This document shows positions 1-11,601 of a DNA stretch of 64,000 bases, one piece after another; positions within the stretch are counted from its first letter, which is position 1; each line of letters begins with the position of its first letter. The stretch comes from Rostrohypoxylon terebratum. Its lineage: Eukaryota > Ascomycota > Sordariomycetes > Xylariales > Hypoxylaceae. The position numbers and the translations under genes were made by a program. The DNA lies in contig MU385859.1 of assembly GCA_022497145.1 (NCBI GenBank), positions 1 through 64,000 of the forward strand, in the 5' to 3' direction. The notes beneath the pieces were generated by a model. It worked only from the letters and a program-made list of their open reading frames with translations, was not told the DNA's origin and did no database searches.

Positions 1-3
1 AAC

Positions 4-249
4 TTAGATCAGGAAATTCCGTGGTTTATCCGTGATTGGTTCGCGGCGTCTCCACAAAGGGGTTGTTATTCCTTCGAACTGTAGGTTCGTGACATATTCT
101 CGCAAATAATACGTAGGTAGCCTTTTTCCCTTGCTTTGATACCTATTTTTGAATAACTCCACCCCCTTTATCCGATCCATTATCCTCTCCATTTCTATTT
201 TTACAACCCGTAGCAACCGTTCAAAAGTAAACCAATAAGTGACCTCCAA
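4..249 (-). other. possible exon of an unidentified gene
   Basis: An open frame of 81 codons runs to a stop near the left edge. A possible acceptor (AACTAG) lies just upstream of it, at about 265. The residues are mixed polar and charged, with a run of basic residues in the middle, and read more like protein than noise, but I recognise no domain. It could be the last exon of a gene, a decayed remnant, or a chance frame. It lies downstream of the PKS on the same strand. Confidence 0.2.
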
Positions 250-658
250 TTCTTCAAACCTCTAGTTATATCACCGGAAAGCTACGCTCGCCACCTCAAT
301 CATGCTAGCCATAACTAAAGGTAAATATCAAAATTATCTCAGCGAGATAGACTTTCTTTTCCAAATGGAGAGACATATAAAAAGGATCTTATGGTCCATA
401 GAAATATACACGTTACGTAATATCATTCAAGCACATCTGCAGATACCGCCTGCATAATTTCAATCACCAAATGATGGTGACATTACATTAAGTTCAATTA
501 TAATAATATCTAAAGCCAAGGAAATACGCCCAAAAGTCAATCTGAAAAGTTGCCAGGTACCTACACCAACTATGCTATTGACCAAGGACCTAACTGCGGA
601 CCCCAAGAGACAGAGAGACGCCAGTACCTACTGTCAAATCATATATGACGCTTTCAAT
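250..658. other. intergenic, 3' flank of the PKS
   Basis: AT-rich DNA between the PKS stop and the small open frame at the left edge. I see no gene here. It should contain the PKS 3' untranslated region. Confidence 0.5.
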
Positions 659-3600
659 CTAAAATTGTCGTCTCGTAATTGCGGTTATCAAGTCTACCAA
701 ACTTTTCCCCTTGCTTAACAGGTCGAGTAGTGTTACATCCACACTGAACGTCTTGATCAGCCAGCTTCGCAGTTCCGCAGCCACCAGGCTATCCAATCCG
801 TATTGTGACAATGGTTTATCTGTGACAATTTCGTCGAGTGCAACGCTAAGCAGCTTGGCGAGTCGCTCAGAAACAGCTTCGCGTATAATCAAAGCTTTTT
901 CCTTGGCTGACTTTACTGCTGCGAGTTTTGTCGAAAGCAAATATCCACTCGCTGGGGCCCCAGAACCTTTCGTGGTACGTTCTTGCATTCGATCAAAGAT
1001 CGATTGTCTGATGGCTTGAAAACGGGCGTTGTTATGCCAGACGAGTTCGTCAATGCGACTTTCTAATGCGTACGGTATCAGCCGGCCAGGTTCAAAGCTG
1101 AGTAGAATCTGGGCCGAGGAGTAAGGGTCAAGCTCCTGGAGTTCGGATACATTTATAAGCGATGGAAATGACTGGCAGAACGTTCCTTCAAGTAGTTGCA
1201 AAAATTCAGTCTCAGATAGGCCGTATGAGCCATTGCGTTGTAGCATGTGCTTGAACCTGTCATTTTGACTGACAATACCGATATCTAAGACGGTCCCGAT
1301 GGCTAGTGAAACTGCTGGGAGATTTTGAGAGAGACGAAATCGGGCGAATGCATCTTGAAATGCATTGGCGGCCGCGTAAGCAGATTGGGCTGCAATTCCG
1401 ACGGATGCAATAAAGGAAGAGAACATGAGAAAGAAGTCGAGAGGAAGATGCTGAGTAGCACGATGGAGATTTATCGTGCCTGTGACCTTGGGAGCGAGCA
1501 CTTCGTGAATTTTAGAGTAATTTGCCTTGTCGAAGAAAGAATCCTATGTCGGGTTAGCTTGTACTGATGGCACTCTGGTACAACAACAGCTTAGGCTTAC
1601 ACCCTCTACCATCGCTGCATGGACGACACCCTTGATAACCGTTTTGTTAGAGATCCGCTCTATGGCCGACGTAAGAGTTTGACGGTCAGCGACGCTACAT
1701 TGAATGATTTCAGTGTTTACACCAGACCTTGCCAGCCCTCCTAATAATAGAGCCAAACCAGGCCTTTCTGCGTCAGATCGAGAAAGGAATATGAGATGTC
1801 GAGCTCCACGCTCGACCATCCAGTGAGCCAGGCTTTGCCCAAGTCCACCTAAGCATCCGGCCAGTATATACGCAGCATTTTTATCAAAATATACCTTGTC
1901 GACAGGCTTCGCGATCTAGAATCGTGAGCTGCTGCGAATGGAGATGGACGTAGGGGGGTTTGTGGTTCCATACCTTGAGTTTTGTTTCGGGGTTCTGAAA
2001 AGTAAGAACAATCTTGCCGGTGTGGAGCCCTCTAGAGAAAAAGGACATCGCAGACTCCAACTCCGAAATATCTAACGTAGTGATGTCGTCGATGGGTTTG
2101 ATGATATCATCAGCCCATAACTTCATTAGCTCTCTCATTAGACTGTACCACATTAACGGGGTTGCCTGTTAGAAGAGACGGTAGGCCACGAAAGGAAAAT
2201 GCTATTTACCTTTCTACTAATGCCGGCTTTTGGCGATATACTAAGCTCATATCAAAGGACGAAAATGTGGCATTACGTTTGAAGGCTTCTAAGCTTAGCT
2301 TGCCCTTTCCGATAACTTCTGTCCTTCCCACATCAACGAACCGACCTAGGGGGGCAATGCATCTCAATATCTCATCCATATGGTCGCCCCCAGCATTACT
2401 AAGGATGACATCGATACCTTGTCCCTCAGTGGTACGCATGATCTCATCTGCAGTCCTCGGATCACGAGAATGAAATACCTGACTGGCGGGGATGCCAAAT
2501 TCTTCGACTAGTTTTTTTCGTTTGTTGCTGCTCCCTACCGTTGCATATATATTTGCCCCCAGAGACTTGGCAATACGCATGGCTGCCATACCAAGCCCAC
2601 CGGTTGCGGATTGAATGAGTACGGTTTCGCCCTCCGAAAGTTTGGCTAGATGCTTCAGCGCGTAAATAGCAGTAAGGTATGCGACCGGCATCGAAGCTGC
2701 GCGAGTAAATGATACTCCTTCGGGAATCCTTGATACCAAAGTGGCTGGAGACCGCATGTAGTTGCCCATATTTCCAGGGATGAAGCCGAATACGCGGTCC
2801 CCGATTTTCCAAGACGTGACAGCGGAGCCAACTTGAGATATTATACCGGCTGCCTCGGTGCTCAGATAGTCCCAGTCAAACTTAGCGGTAGCTACAGCAA
2901 GGTCCTATTTGGGGATTGTTAGCCTTGGACTTTGTTTATAGACGTATTACGCACTTTCATGTTAATTCCGATCGCCTGCGTTTTGATCTCGATCCAGTCA
3001 TCCTGTAAGGGCTTGAGAAAGGTGGGATCTGGGCTGAAGTACAACGAAGAGAGAAGGCCGGGCTGCTTGTAGTTTGCTCTTAGTGCACCTTGACCTTTCA
3101 GTGGGCGTTCCTCAAAGTGCTCGACGGGTCCGTGACGTAGGCGGAACTGCTCATTGAGAGCCTCGTCCGGCAAGAAGCGCTCAATATACAAGGTACCATC
3201 TTGTAAGACGCATTCTAGATCAATATTATCATTCGGTGATGAGGCCTGCAATTCTATGAATTTATGCGAGATCAAATCGGCGGTTCTCGACAGGGAACTC
3301 AGGTAGCTGTCGTCTACCTCGATCATAGCAATCTTCAAGAGAACGTTTTCAGTCGCGACTGATCGCCACATGCCTTTCATAACTGAGGGTTCAGCGTGGC
3401 CACCTGCCGATACCCATAGAATTGTTGGATTCTTGGCAATAATGGCTTGGATCGCTCGAAAATACGTCTCATCTCGGTAAAGGAGCGTGATGCCTTCAAT
3501 ATCGACAAGCGAGATAATCAATGGGCCTACTGGAATCTTATGATAACAGTGGAGGTCCGTGTACACGACATGAAAGCCATGCTTGGATAAACTCTTGTCA

Positions 3601-6600
3601 ATTGAACGAGCAAGAGGTGGAGGGTACTCGCGATAGACTATGAAAAGGTCATGTTGCTGTTTGATATCTATCGCGTGGTTTCCAGCGTAATTAGACACGG
3701 TCGTTAAAATGACTGTAGAAATAGTTTGGCCTTTGGCGTACTGCACTATCGTTAGCTTGTAGGAATCTTTGGAAAGGGTTATCTATACGGTACATCATCA
3801 AGAGAAATATCGACGCCAGAGAAACCACATTCACGTAGGACTTTGTCCCACTCATCCTCGCCGTAGCTGGTTCGTAAATGGACTCCGCTACAGTCTAAGG
3901 AGTGACCAAGAATAGATGTGGCCTGCGGCGAGTGAGTGACCTCAATAAATGCTAGTTTTCCTTTGGGTTTCAGCAGTGAGTGAACATGTTTCAATGCTTC
4001 AGTGACATCTGAGAATTGGCCTAAGCCTCCTGATGTAATAATTAGGTCGAATGAATGGGCCTCAAAGCCTTGGAGGATAGGGTCTTGTTGGATATCAAGT
4101 GACTGGCACAAAATACCATTGTGATTTTTCAAGTTGGTTTGTGCAGATTCAAGATGTGGCAGATTAGGGTCTGTCACAATGTAATCTTGATATCTTTTAA
4201 ATGGTGTATTGGATTTCAGAGTACGCAGGACCGACATCGTCGCACCGCCTGTTTCGGCGTTGATCTCTAGTATGCGCATCCTAGGATTTTTATGAGCCAG
4301 GAGATCGACAAGATGCTGGAGTTGGGCATAGCCTCCAAGTAGGCAGAACCGATTTGATGAATCAAAATCTTCAGGCAGGACATCCTTGGGAGGAAACATA
4401 GACTTAGCAGAATCATTAGTCAATGTATCGATGTCGACCCGGGAAACAGGCCTCCAATATGGCTCGCGCGGAATATTCGAAATCATCGCATCGGAACTCC
4501 CATCATAGGTTACACACTTGAGCTCTCCTATATCCAGAAGTGGACGACCGGACTGGGAGTAAAGCTGTGCCCGCGCATAGAGACTGCGTAGACCAAGTTG
4601 CTGCCCAATGGCCACACCGCACCCTTGTTCTTCGTGCGTTTCTGGCATCCATATGTCGATGCTATCGGCCATTATAGGTACGAATGCTTTTTGTACAAAC
4701 TCTACTTGTCCTGCGTGACAAGCTATGAGAGCAAGCTGGATACATGTGTCTAGGGTCGCAGGATGAATTGTGTACCGCGATTCTCCTCCATCTATTATGC
4801 CGGATGTTGGACTAAGAGCTACATCGGCCGCAGCAGCATTGAGCCATGGAAAAGCCTTCAATTTAGAAAGCCCTTGGAACGTAGGACCATAAAGAAGACC
4901 GACATCTGCGAATTTCTCATACCACCGATCTATATCAAGCGATCTAGATCGTGGGTCCAATTGCAGTCTTTGGTCATCATTGAGGGTGGTGTCTCTGGTT
5001 TCAACCATGATAGAACCGGAACAGTGATTAGACCAGGTATTACTGTCGGGGGTAATTGAGCCGATGCTAAATTTATGCCACGCCGGCGTAGTATTTGAGT
5101 TCGTCAGAGCTGTTTTTTCCATGTCTAGGACAACTTCGACACCAAGATCATCATCGGACACACGAAGCGTGGAGCTTATCGTAACATTTCGAAGCCTAAA
5201 GGACCTGATGGGAAGGGCGCCTTTTTCGTCGAAATGGATTTGATTAGCGGCTTCAACAGCCATCGCCATATAAGCCGCCGCCGGTAGGACTGTATGCGGT
5301 GTAAGCTTATGGTCGTCTAACCAGGGTATGTCTTTCTTCCGAATCACATTTCTCCAAGATGGGTGAGTCGCCGAACACCCAGGTTGTCTTGCCCCCAGTA
5401 GGTCATGGCGGGGACGCTTCCGTAATCTGAATTCCTTGCTGTATCGATTTTCGAAGTAAAGGGGAGTTTTTGGGTAGGTAAAATTGTACTGGGGCATATC
5501 AACGCAAGGGTATCCGTGTCGAAGATGTAGTCTCCCTTTGAGCACCACCTCCGTCGCATTCACAGCTACAATATCTACAGGAGCATCGCAAAGGAAAAGC
5601 GATCCCGCAAGACGGAGCATACTTAAGATATCTTGTTCACCCCGCCGAAGAGAAGGCAAGCAAGCTGGAAGGGTTATAGTGCTTTCCCCCAAACTCGACC
5701 GAATTTGCTTCATCGGCCCGCTCAAAGCAGGGTGAGGTCCGATTTCAATTAGAAGATCTGCGAGATTATGACGTGCGAGTCTTTGAACTGCATCCGAGAA
5801 GAGTACGGGAGATTCGAGGTTCCGCCGCCAGTATTTTGGCGAAGCAGACAGGACCTCGTCGTCAGGAGTCACTGATGATATCCATTTAATGTGAGGCATA
5901 GACGGTTCCGCCAACGTTATTGGTTCAACATCGAAAAGACACTGTTTAGCAAGCTCCTCATACGACTCTCCCAAGCGCATCATATGGTGAGAGTGATATG
6001 CATTGTCGCCCGTCTTTAAAATGCGGTTAAAAATACTGTTCGCAGTCAACCTTCTCGCCAACTCTTTGATCGCGGTCGGATCACCAGAGACTGTGGTGTT
6101 CTCAGGTGAATTGACTGCAGCAATTGTCACTTCTGTTTCGATGTCATATAAATATGTCTTGATTCGAGTTAGACCAAGCCCAACCGCTATCATCAAGCCC
6201 TTTTGGGTATTGTTTGTAACGGCCCTGCCTCGCGAATATGCGAGAACGATAGCTTCGCTAGCTCGGAGACGTCCTGTGGCATATGCAGCAGCGATTTCCC
6301 CTGTACCATCTTCGTTAGTTGGGCATACACCATTGCAAGGGACTATATGCTTACCTGAGGAATGCCCAACTGCGGCTACTGGCTGAATTCCCCATTGCCC
6401 TAATAGAGCTACCAACGCGATCTGCAATGCAGTACACACAGTCTGCGAGAACTCGGGTCCATGAATTCGACTGGTAATAGCCGGTTCAAGGAGCACTTCT
6501 TCAATTTTCCAAGGGGGCTTTTGTTGCAAATGATCAAGGACGTCATCTAAATAGCGAATTGTCTGCCTGAAAACGGCATACTCGTGTATCAATGTTCCTC

Positions 6601-8855
6601 CCATCTCTGGCCATTGGGCACCCTGTCCAGTAAAGATGAAACCGATACGCCTCAATGGCGACCCGGTTGACTTCCCAAAAGACATAGAGTCGAGTTCTAG
6701 TCCGCCTTTGAGAGTCTCGGGGTCTGTAATGGCAAAAGCTCGGCGAGAGAACCGTGACTTCCTAGACCCAAGAGTGTAAAGAAGGTCTCCGATATCAAAT
6801 TCCTCGGCATGTTGTAAGACTGCGGCCGTGTTTGCTTTAAGAGCTTGGTCATCATGTGCAGAAAATGGTAGCATCACCAAAGGTCGACTCCCACTTTGCT
6901 CCGTTTGGATCAGCTTGGCAGGCTGTGGCCACTTTACCGAGTCAGACGAAGTGATTTTGTCTTGGCCATTCGTATACACGTCGTCAATTGAGTAGCCATT
7001 AGTAGGCTTCAGATGCGACAAGGGAAGACCATGTAACCGGAACCCGGGAAGAACCAAGCTCGGATGATCTAGTATACAATGTGCGTTGGCACCACCATAG
7101 CCAAAACTATTCCCGATAAAACATCAGCGTGTTTATGCTAAGAGAGGACTGACGATAAGCAAAGCATCATACCTGTTGATACTAATTCGACGGAGCTTGT
7201 TACGGGGCCATGGGGTTATATCAGTAACAACCCGTACTCTTGCCTTCTGAAAATCAACTGAGGGGTTGAAGGTCTCGATACCGATTGTTGCTGGGATCTC
7301 GTTGTGCTCTAGCGAAAGTACCCCTTTCATGAGCTGTGCCATAGCACTCGCAGCCTCGCTATGACCAAGATTCGGCTTGACCTATATGTACACAATTAGC
7401 GACATGCATCGCCATTACCTAGGTACCTATCCAGGTCCTAGGTACCTAGGCATCGAGGTATCTTTGAGGTTATAAGGTAGGTAAGTACTAGGTAGGTAGA
7501 GACCTAACTTACTGATCCTATCAACAATGGCTCGTCCTGACGCCCTTTCGCGAACACGTTCCCTAAAGCAGCTACTTCTATGGGATCACCAACAGGTGTC
7601 CCAGTGCCATGACACTCGAAGTATCCCGTCAAATCGGGGTCCAAGTCTCCAGCAGCCTTATAGGCCTGTCTAATGACAGCCTCTTGACCTTCTGGGCTCG
7701 GATGCGTGATGCCCCCTGTCTTTCCATTCGCATTGAAAGATGTACCTCGTACTACATTTTCGTCAGTTATTTTATTCGACAGAAGTTCAAATAGGCGAGC
7801 TTAAACCTTGGTAAAGGATTAAGGATCGCTGTTGCACATGGAGAGTGACGAGATTTACGGGTAAAGGCTGCGAATTATACATACCAACAGCGCGAATTGG
7901 GTTACCATCGTCAAGCGCGCTTGATAGTTTCTTCAGATATATGGCGCCAAACCCCTCGGCCCTAGAATATCCATTTGCTCTGGCATCGAACGTGTGGCAA
8001 CGCGATGTGGGCGACGCCGCACCTAGTTTACTAGTTAAAATCTGGTGATCCGGGCCCAAAATCAGGTTTCCCCCTGCAACAATGGCTCCATCGCAGTCTC
8101 CATTTCGAAGAGATAGGACCGCTAGGTGCAAAGCATACATGGATGCTGAGCAAGCTGTATCTACCACCATACTATACTCCATAAGTTATTAAATGATCCC
8201 GAACTCGTCGTTAGGTAGATACTAGGTAAGCGTGGCGACATGCTCACCTTGGCCCCTGAAGATTGAAAACATAGTTTATCCTATTACTCAAGATGGTTGG
8301 GCCACCTCCAGTGACACAGTATGGCAGGGTGAGATCAGGATCTCGAAGCTGCATTAACTGATGGTCATTGTTGAAATTACCAACAAAAACACCTGTCCGC
8401 GACCCGGAGACCTTTTCCAATGGTACACCGGCGCTATCGAACGCTTCATAAGTGACCTCAAGAAGCTTCCGTTGGCTGGGGTCCATCGATGTGGCTTCCA
8501 TAGCCGTGATTCCGAAAAAGGAATGATCGAATAGCCGTGGGTCTTCCTGGAGTAAGTGACCGCCCACTGTGGCCATGCTCCCAGGTCTCTGGCGGTTAGG
8601 ATGATAGAAACCATCGACATTGATGCGGTCAGAAGTGAACTCTTTCCATCCATCTCGCTTCTCTTTGAGTAGGTCCCATAGTTGTGATGGATTACGAACT
8701 CCTCCCGGCCAACGACAACCTATATCACATCATTAGAATATGGAAATTGATTGGAGATGGAGATATAACTTACCCATTCCAATTATAACAATAGGCTCTG
8801 GACATTGTGAACCACACAACTGTGTACCCTTGGCCAATACTGCCGGGTCTGCCAT
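659..8855 (-). CDS. highly reducing polyketide synthase (KS-AT-DH-MT-ER-KR-ACP)
   Basis: Iterative type I PKS that would build a reduced polyketide chain from malonyl-CoA. Twelve exons (8855-8774, 8719-8248, 8171-7885, 7751-7513, 7381-7173, 7106-6355, 6300-3794, 3740-2955, 2904-2210, 2142-1974, 1915-1601, 1543-659) sum to 7398 nt, giving 2465 aa. KS: Cys in DTACSAS (residue ~193), then HGTGTPVGDP and GHSEAAS. AT: GHSSG, ~680, with the codons split by an intron. DH: His in LDDHKL (~1008) and Asp in HPATLD (~1194); the usual PGAGY reads PAAAY. MT: motif I reads EINAETGG (~1359) instead of the usual ExGxGxG, so C-methylation may be lost. ER: ATGGLGMAA (~1880). KR: GCLGGLG (~2086) and YAAAN (~2226). 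ACP: GLDSL (~2419). There is no thioesterase or reductase tail, so release needs cyclisation or a partner enzyme. Domain calls are firm; the exon 7/8 junction is the least certain splice. Confidence 0.95.
7411..7503. repeat. dense TAGGTA/CCTAGG motif run inside a PKS intron
   Basis: PKS intron 4 (7382-7512) is about twice the length of its neighbours and is largely made of overlapping TACCTAGGTA, TCCTAGGTA and AGGTAGGTA units, several of them palindromic. The same units recur in intergenic DNA across the window, for example 9016-9030, 16408-16425, 16490-16503, 16650-16670, 43060-43077 and 59435-59445, but I did not notice such runs in exons. Confidence 0.6.
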
Positions 8856-9578
8856 TTCAAACAAGAATACACTAATAGTAATCACACATGACTAACCTAG
8901 ACTTGGACTGCGTTCACGTATCTGGTGAGCCATCACAATGATTTATAGATAGAGACTTATGTTATGCCTCGAGCTTTCCTATCTGAATATCACCTTACGC
9001 TACTTACTGATTACTTTAGGTAGGTACATAGTAGTGATCGAGTCAATCCAACCAGGTCTTGTAACATGTCTAGCTTACTTCCGAGGTAGGTAGATATGCA
9101 GCATAACATAACACTTGAGACTCTATGTCCGTGCATAAATGGATAGATACCTACCTCCGTTCTACCTAGATTACCATAGAGCCTTGGTGCAATATGCGTT
9201 GTATCTTTTTCGCAAGTATAGGTACCTACAGACGTGACGCCGCCAAGACGCCAAGTATATGATCGCATGAGGCTCTCACAGTGTTAGCATCGAAAATATA
9301 AGTCTTAGCTTTATGACCCTCCATCACGAGAAGCAGGAAGGCTGCATGTAGCGTAGTAGCATGGTTACAACTTTAAGTGATGTAGTTTGCAACCCTACCT
9401 AGTAAGTAGGTGCCGTACCTATCTAGAAACTGACAATCCTTTGAGAGATCCTTCAATACTACATTTGGGAACCAAAAGCTACCTAAATAATCAAAAAGGA
9501 GATTTGGTTAATCGAAAGAGGGTCCATCTTTCCCCTCACGTCTCCTCAATCCAAGCTACAGTCATAGGAGCCCGACAT
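8856..9578. other. intergenic: PKS promoter and 3' flank of OMT 1
   Basis: This stretch lies upstream of the PKS start and downstream of the O-methyltransferase stop. It holds several AGGTAGGTA units but no coding frame I can support. The PKS promoter should lie here; I see no convincing regulator site. Confidence 0.5.
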
Positions 9579-11182
9579 TTACTGGACTAGATGAACTTCG
9601 ACAAGCCCCATGACGCCCTTACCATGGAGGCCAACGACCTATATAAGTAGCGGTCAGCTTAACAGGCACCTAGGGAGGTATTGCATGCGGGAGCTAAATT
9701 AATTTGCCATTCGACGTTGCACGTACCTTGAACCGTTCGTCAGCCTGTTTCAGCAAATCGGTGAATTCCTTTAGGGTTCGCTGCTTGGCGGCATAACCAT
9801 TCATCATGGCCATATCAATCTGTCGTAGATGGTGCTCTTCAACCTTCGGTTCGGTGTTTGCTGGCGGTAACACCATATCATTAATCAGCAGAGCCGTGCC
9901 TGACGCACACTTCTCCATGGCGGGGACAAAGGCCTTGAAAATCTTGACACAGACATCGTCTGGGTAGTTGTGTGTAATTTGACGCAGAAAGAAAAGTCCT
10001 GCATCGGTGATGGGCTGCGGATCAAAAAAGTTGTACTGCATGAAGGAGACGCGATTTGCCACCAGTTCAAATTCTGGGCGCTTCGGGCCTTCAGAGAGCA
10101 TGCCGGGGTTCACGTCCTGCACGATGAACTCGAGATCAGGGAATTGCTGTGGGAAAGAATTAAGTCAGGACGATCATTCTCATAAGTGAGGCCAAAACTG
10201 CAAATTAGCTTACCGTTGCCAAGTAGATTGCAACATGCCCACTACCTCCACCCACATCGACGACAGTCTTGTTAGCGAGTTTCGCCCAAGGGAAGCGGTC
10301 TCGTATCTCAGTCGTGTCCCGATTCACTATCATACATGTTAGCAAGAGGATCACCTACATGAAGGGTAGTACAGGATGGGCTTCATTACTTTGAACAAGC
10401 CCGGCCATCGCTGATGCGAAGCGTGCACCCCGCTCAGGATTCGCAGCATACCACTGATAGGGAGAGATGCCAAATCTGAGACTAAAGGCGCTATGGGCGG
10501 CATCGACAGTGTATGGAGCCTTTTCGATAGACTTGGCGGTTAGAGAGGCCCCTTCGAACATCTCGTCCGTTCTTGGGATCGCATGTTAGTACCGTCTTGG
10601 TCTTGGGGTTCGATCCCGATGGCTTACTGGAAGGCAACTATAGCCTCGATGTCCTTGTTTCGCGCGATGAACGCAGATAAGGCGGTGTGCTCGTAGACAT
10701 CATCTTCCACTTCTTGGAAACATCTCTGTGACGCTAGGAACTTCATGATGCGGCCAAGGCGATCTTCATCCATCTTCGCCACCGCTGCCATGTCCTTCAC
10801 TGACATGGGCTTGTCAAGGGGTACGATGGAGAAATATTTGAATCGTAGGGCCGTCTGCCACGCTCCTAGGTCGTGAACCGAACACATGAACGTGCGTAGC
10901 CACTGCATAGGACCTTTCGCAAGCAGGATGAGGTCCTGTGCAGCATCTGTAAGGTGGACACGGATATCATCGTACTCTTTGTCGGCTGGGTGAGCTGGCG
11001 AGTTCGAAGTAAAGTTTGGCTCGGGGAGATTCTTCTTCTCGAGATATTCAACCAGGTTTTCAGCCTGTTTTAGCACCTCGCGGGCTGTTTTCAAGACAAG
11101 AGACTAAGACCACATTAACTTTTACGCTACCGAGATGCATGCATATCATGATTCAACCTACTTCTTCTCTGGAGGAGGCCAT
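9579..11182 (-). CDS. O-methyltransferase (caffeate/sterigmatocystin OMT type) 1
   Basis: SAM-dependent O-methyltransferase expected to methylate a hydroxyl on the cluster product. Six exons (11182-11162, 11103-10628, 10571-10390, 10326-10214, 10146-9727, 9638-9579) give 423 aa. A winged-helix dimerisation region comes first, then glycine motif I VVDVGGGSGH, then RQITHN with the candidate catalytic His, and INDMVLPP. The frame that continues past 9727 would end in a short unrelated tail. Splicing 9726-9639 instead restores the usual family ending GLVEVHL, which is why I place the stop at 9579. The 7-codon first exon (MASSREE) is inferred because the long second exon has no ATG at its 5' end. 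Paralogue of the gene at 26762-28300; one internal exon is 182 nt in both. Confidence 0.88.
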
Positions 11183-11601
11183 GTTGATGAAGTTGTAATC
11201 AGAGCTAGGAAGGTAATAACTGATTCAACAAGAATGTTCAGAATTTGGAATATGGAAATAGGTTCCATGAACCGTTGAGCAGCGAAGTGTCCACCATTAT
11301 ATACTTGATATTCACGTGAATTCCTTGTATACATCTCTACATCTATACATCCCATTCCCAAATGAGAAACGCAACCAGGTAAGGTAATACTACACCCACA
11401 TTCCCCTTCCCCGCGTCGGGGGAAGCCCTCATACTGACAACGGCATTTTACCAAGAGATTCTCGGGGTCCAAGGCATATTCACAGCATTACCAATTTCAT
11501 TCTGATTATTACATAGAGAGAGATTCTCGAATACCTGTCCAACAACATACAATTGTTGTGTAACGTCGTTTCTCATACCGAACGGAGTCCAATAAAATTG
11601 C
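11183..11601. other. intergenic between P450 1 and OMT 1
   Basis: Non-coding DNA between the P450 stop and the OMT start, both on the minus strand. It must hold the P450 3' end and the OMT promoter. I see no further gene. Confidence 0.5.

Noticed and set aside
9011..9268. 85-codon minus-strand frame in the PKS promoter
   Set aside because: Made partly of TAGGTA motif DNA and with no domain.
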